5,356 nt of DNA from an uncultured Clostridia bacterium. Lineage in GTDB: Bacteria > Bacillota > Clostridia > Oscillospirales > Ruminococcaceae. This document shows positions 5,245-5,356 of the stretch, in pieces. The position numbers were made by a program, and so were the translations under genes. The notes beneath the pieces were generated by a model. It worked only from the letters and a program-made list of their open reading frames with translations. It ran no database searches and was not told the origin of the DNA. Each line of letters opens with the position of its first letter. Position 1 is the first letter of the stretch. The stretch is taken from assembly GCA_947302065.1 (NCBI GenBank), contig CAMYUO010000159.1:1-5356 (forward strand), read 5' to 3'.

Positions 5245-5356
5245 TCAGGCTTGAAAACAGTGCAAATCGGCAAGCGGGATCACAATGCACCCCGCAAACA
5301 GCGCAGGGATAGCCTTTGCCGCAGCACAAGCGTCAATAAGCGTCAAGCCCGATTTT
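5245..5356 (-). CDS. C-terminal end of an unidentified hydrophobic protein, cut by window edge
   Basis: The minus strand is open from the window edge to a TGA at 5245-5247 and encodes 36 residues, including a hydrophobic stretch AIPALFAGCIVIPLADL that looks like a final membrane helix, then a short HCFQA tail. Only 29 nt separate its stop from the nitroreductase -35 box, fitting the tight minus-strand packing. A + strand reading from ATG 5239 is also open but has no ribosome site. The family cannot be recognised from so little sequence. Confidence 0.4.
   Translation of the reverse strand, partial: KSGLTLIDACAAAKAIPALFAGCIVIPLADLHCFQA

Noticed and set aside
1..5356. CRISPR arrays, tRNA or rRNA genes, insertion sequences, attachment sites, toxin-antitoxin or phage-defence genes
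   Set aside because: I looked on both strands and saw no regularly spaced repeats, cloverleaf-like sequences, transposase motifs or defence-type proteins.

Overview
The window looks like chromosomal DNA of a Clostridia-type Bacillota, most likely a gut or rumen Ruminococcus or relative. This rests on codon usage, strong GGAGG-type ribosome binding sites, TTGACA/TATAAT promoters and the gene families present; no taxonomic marker is in view. Every gene I can support lies on the minus strand, in short, separately promoted units. The + strand open frames are shadows.

Layout read in the direction of transcription (high to low coordinates): (a) 5356-5245, the last 36 codons of an unidentified hydrophobic protein. 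(b) 5216-4564, a promoter, an 86-nt leader and a small nitroreductase-family flavoprotein. (c) 4563-4112, a 452-nt stretch without an intact gene. It holds a strong hairpin terminator that points to the + strand (orphan), a TTAGTTAG-N6-CTAAC inverted repeat, an orphan C-terminal coding fragment (4411-4244), and the promoter and structured leader of the next gene. (d) 4111-2948, a membrane acyltransferase (family 3) followed by a terminator at 2913-2881. (e) 2867-349, the best unit here: a consensus promoter, a long leader carrying an 18-bp palindrome of the same TTAGTTAG-N6-CTAAC design, a 91-aa single-TM glycine-zipper protein (DUF6110-like), and, joined by a TAATG stop/start overlap, a 695-aa metal P-type ATPase of the mycobacterial CtpC type. 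(f) 269-1, promoter and first 73 codons of a chromate (CHR) transporter, cut by the window edge.

The small protein plus ATPase closely resembles in layout the mycobacterial PacL1-CtpC zinc-efflux pair, in which a small one-TM protein supports its adjacent P-ATPase. The ATPase replaces the usual CPC ion-binding motif with F-S-C, preceded by Asp. The repeat in its leader recurs at 4408-4426 beside the orphan fragment and near the orphan + strand terminator, suggesting a shared regulator, probably metal-responsive. The metal, the regulator and the physiological role cannot be read from sequence alone.
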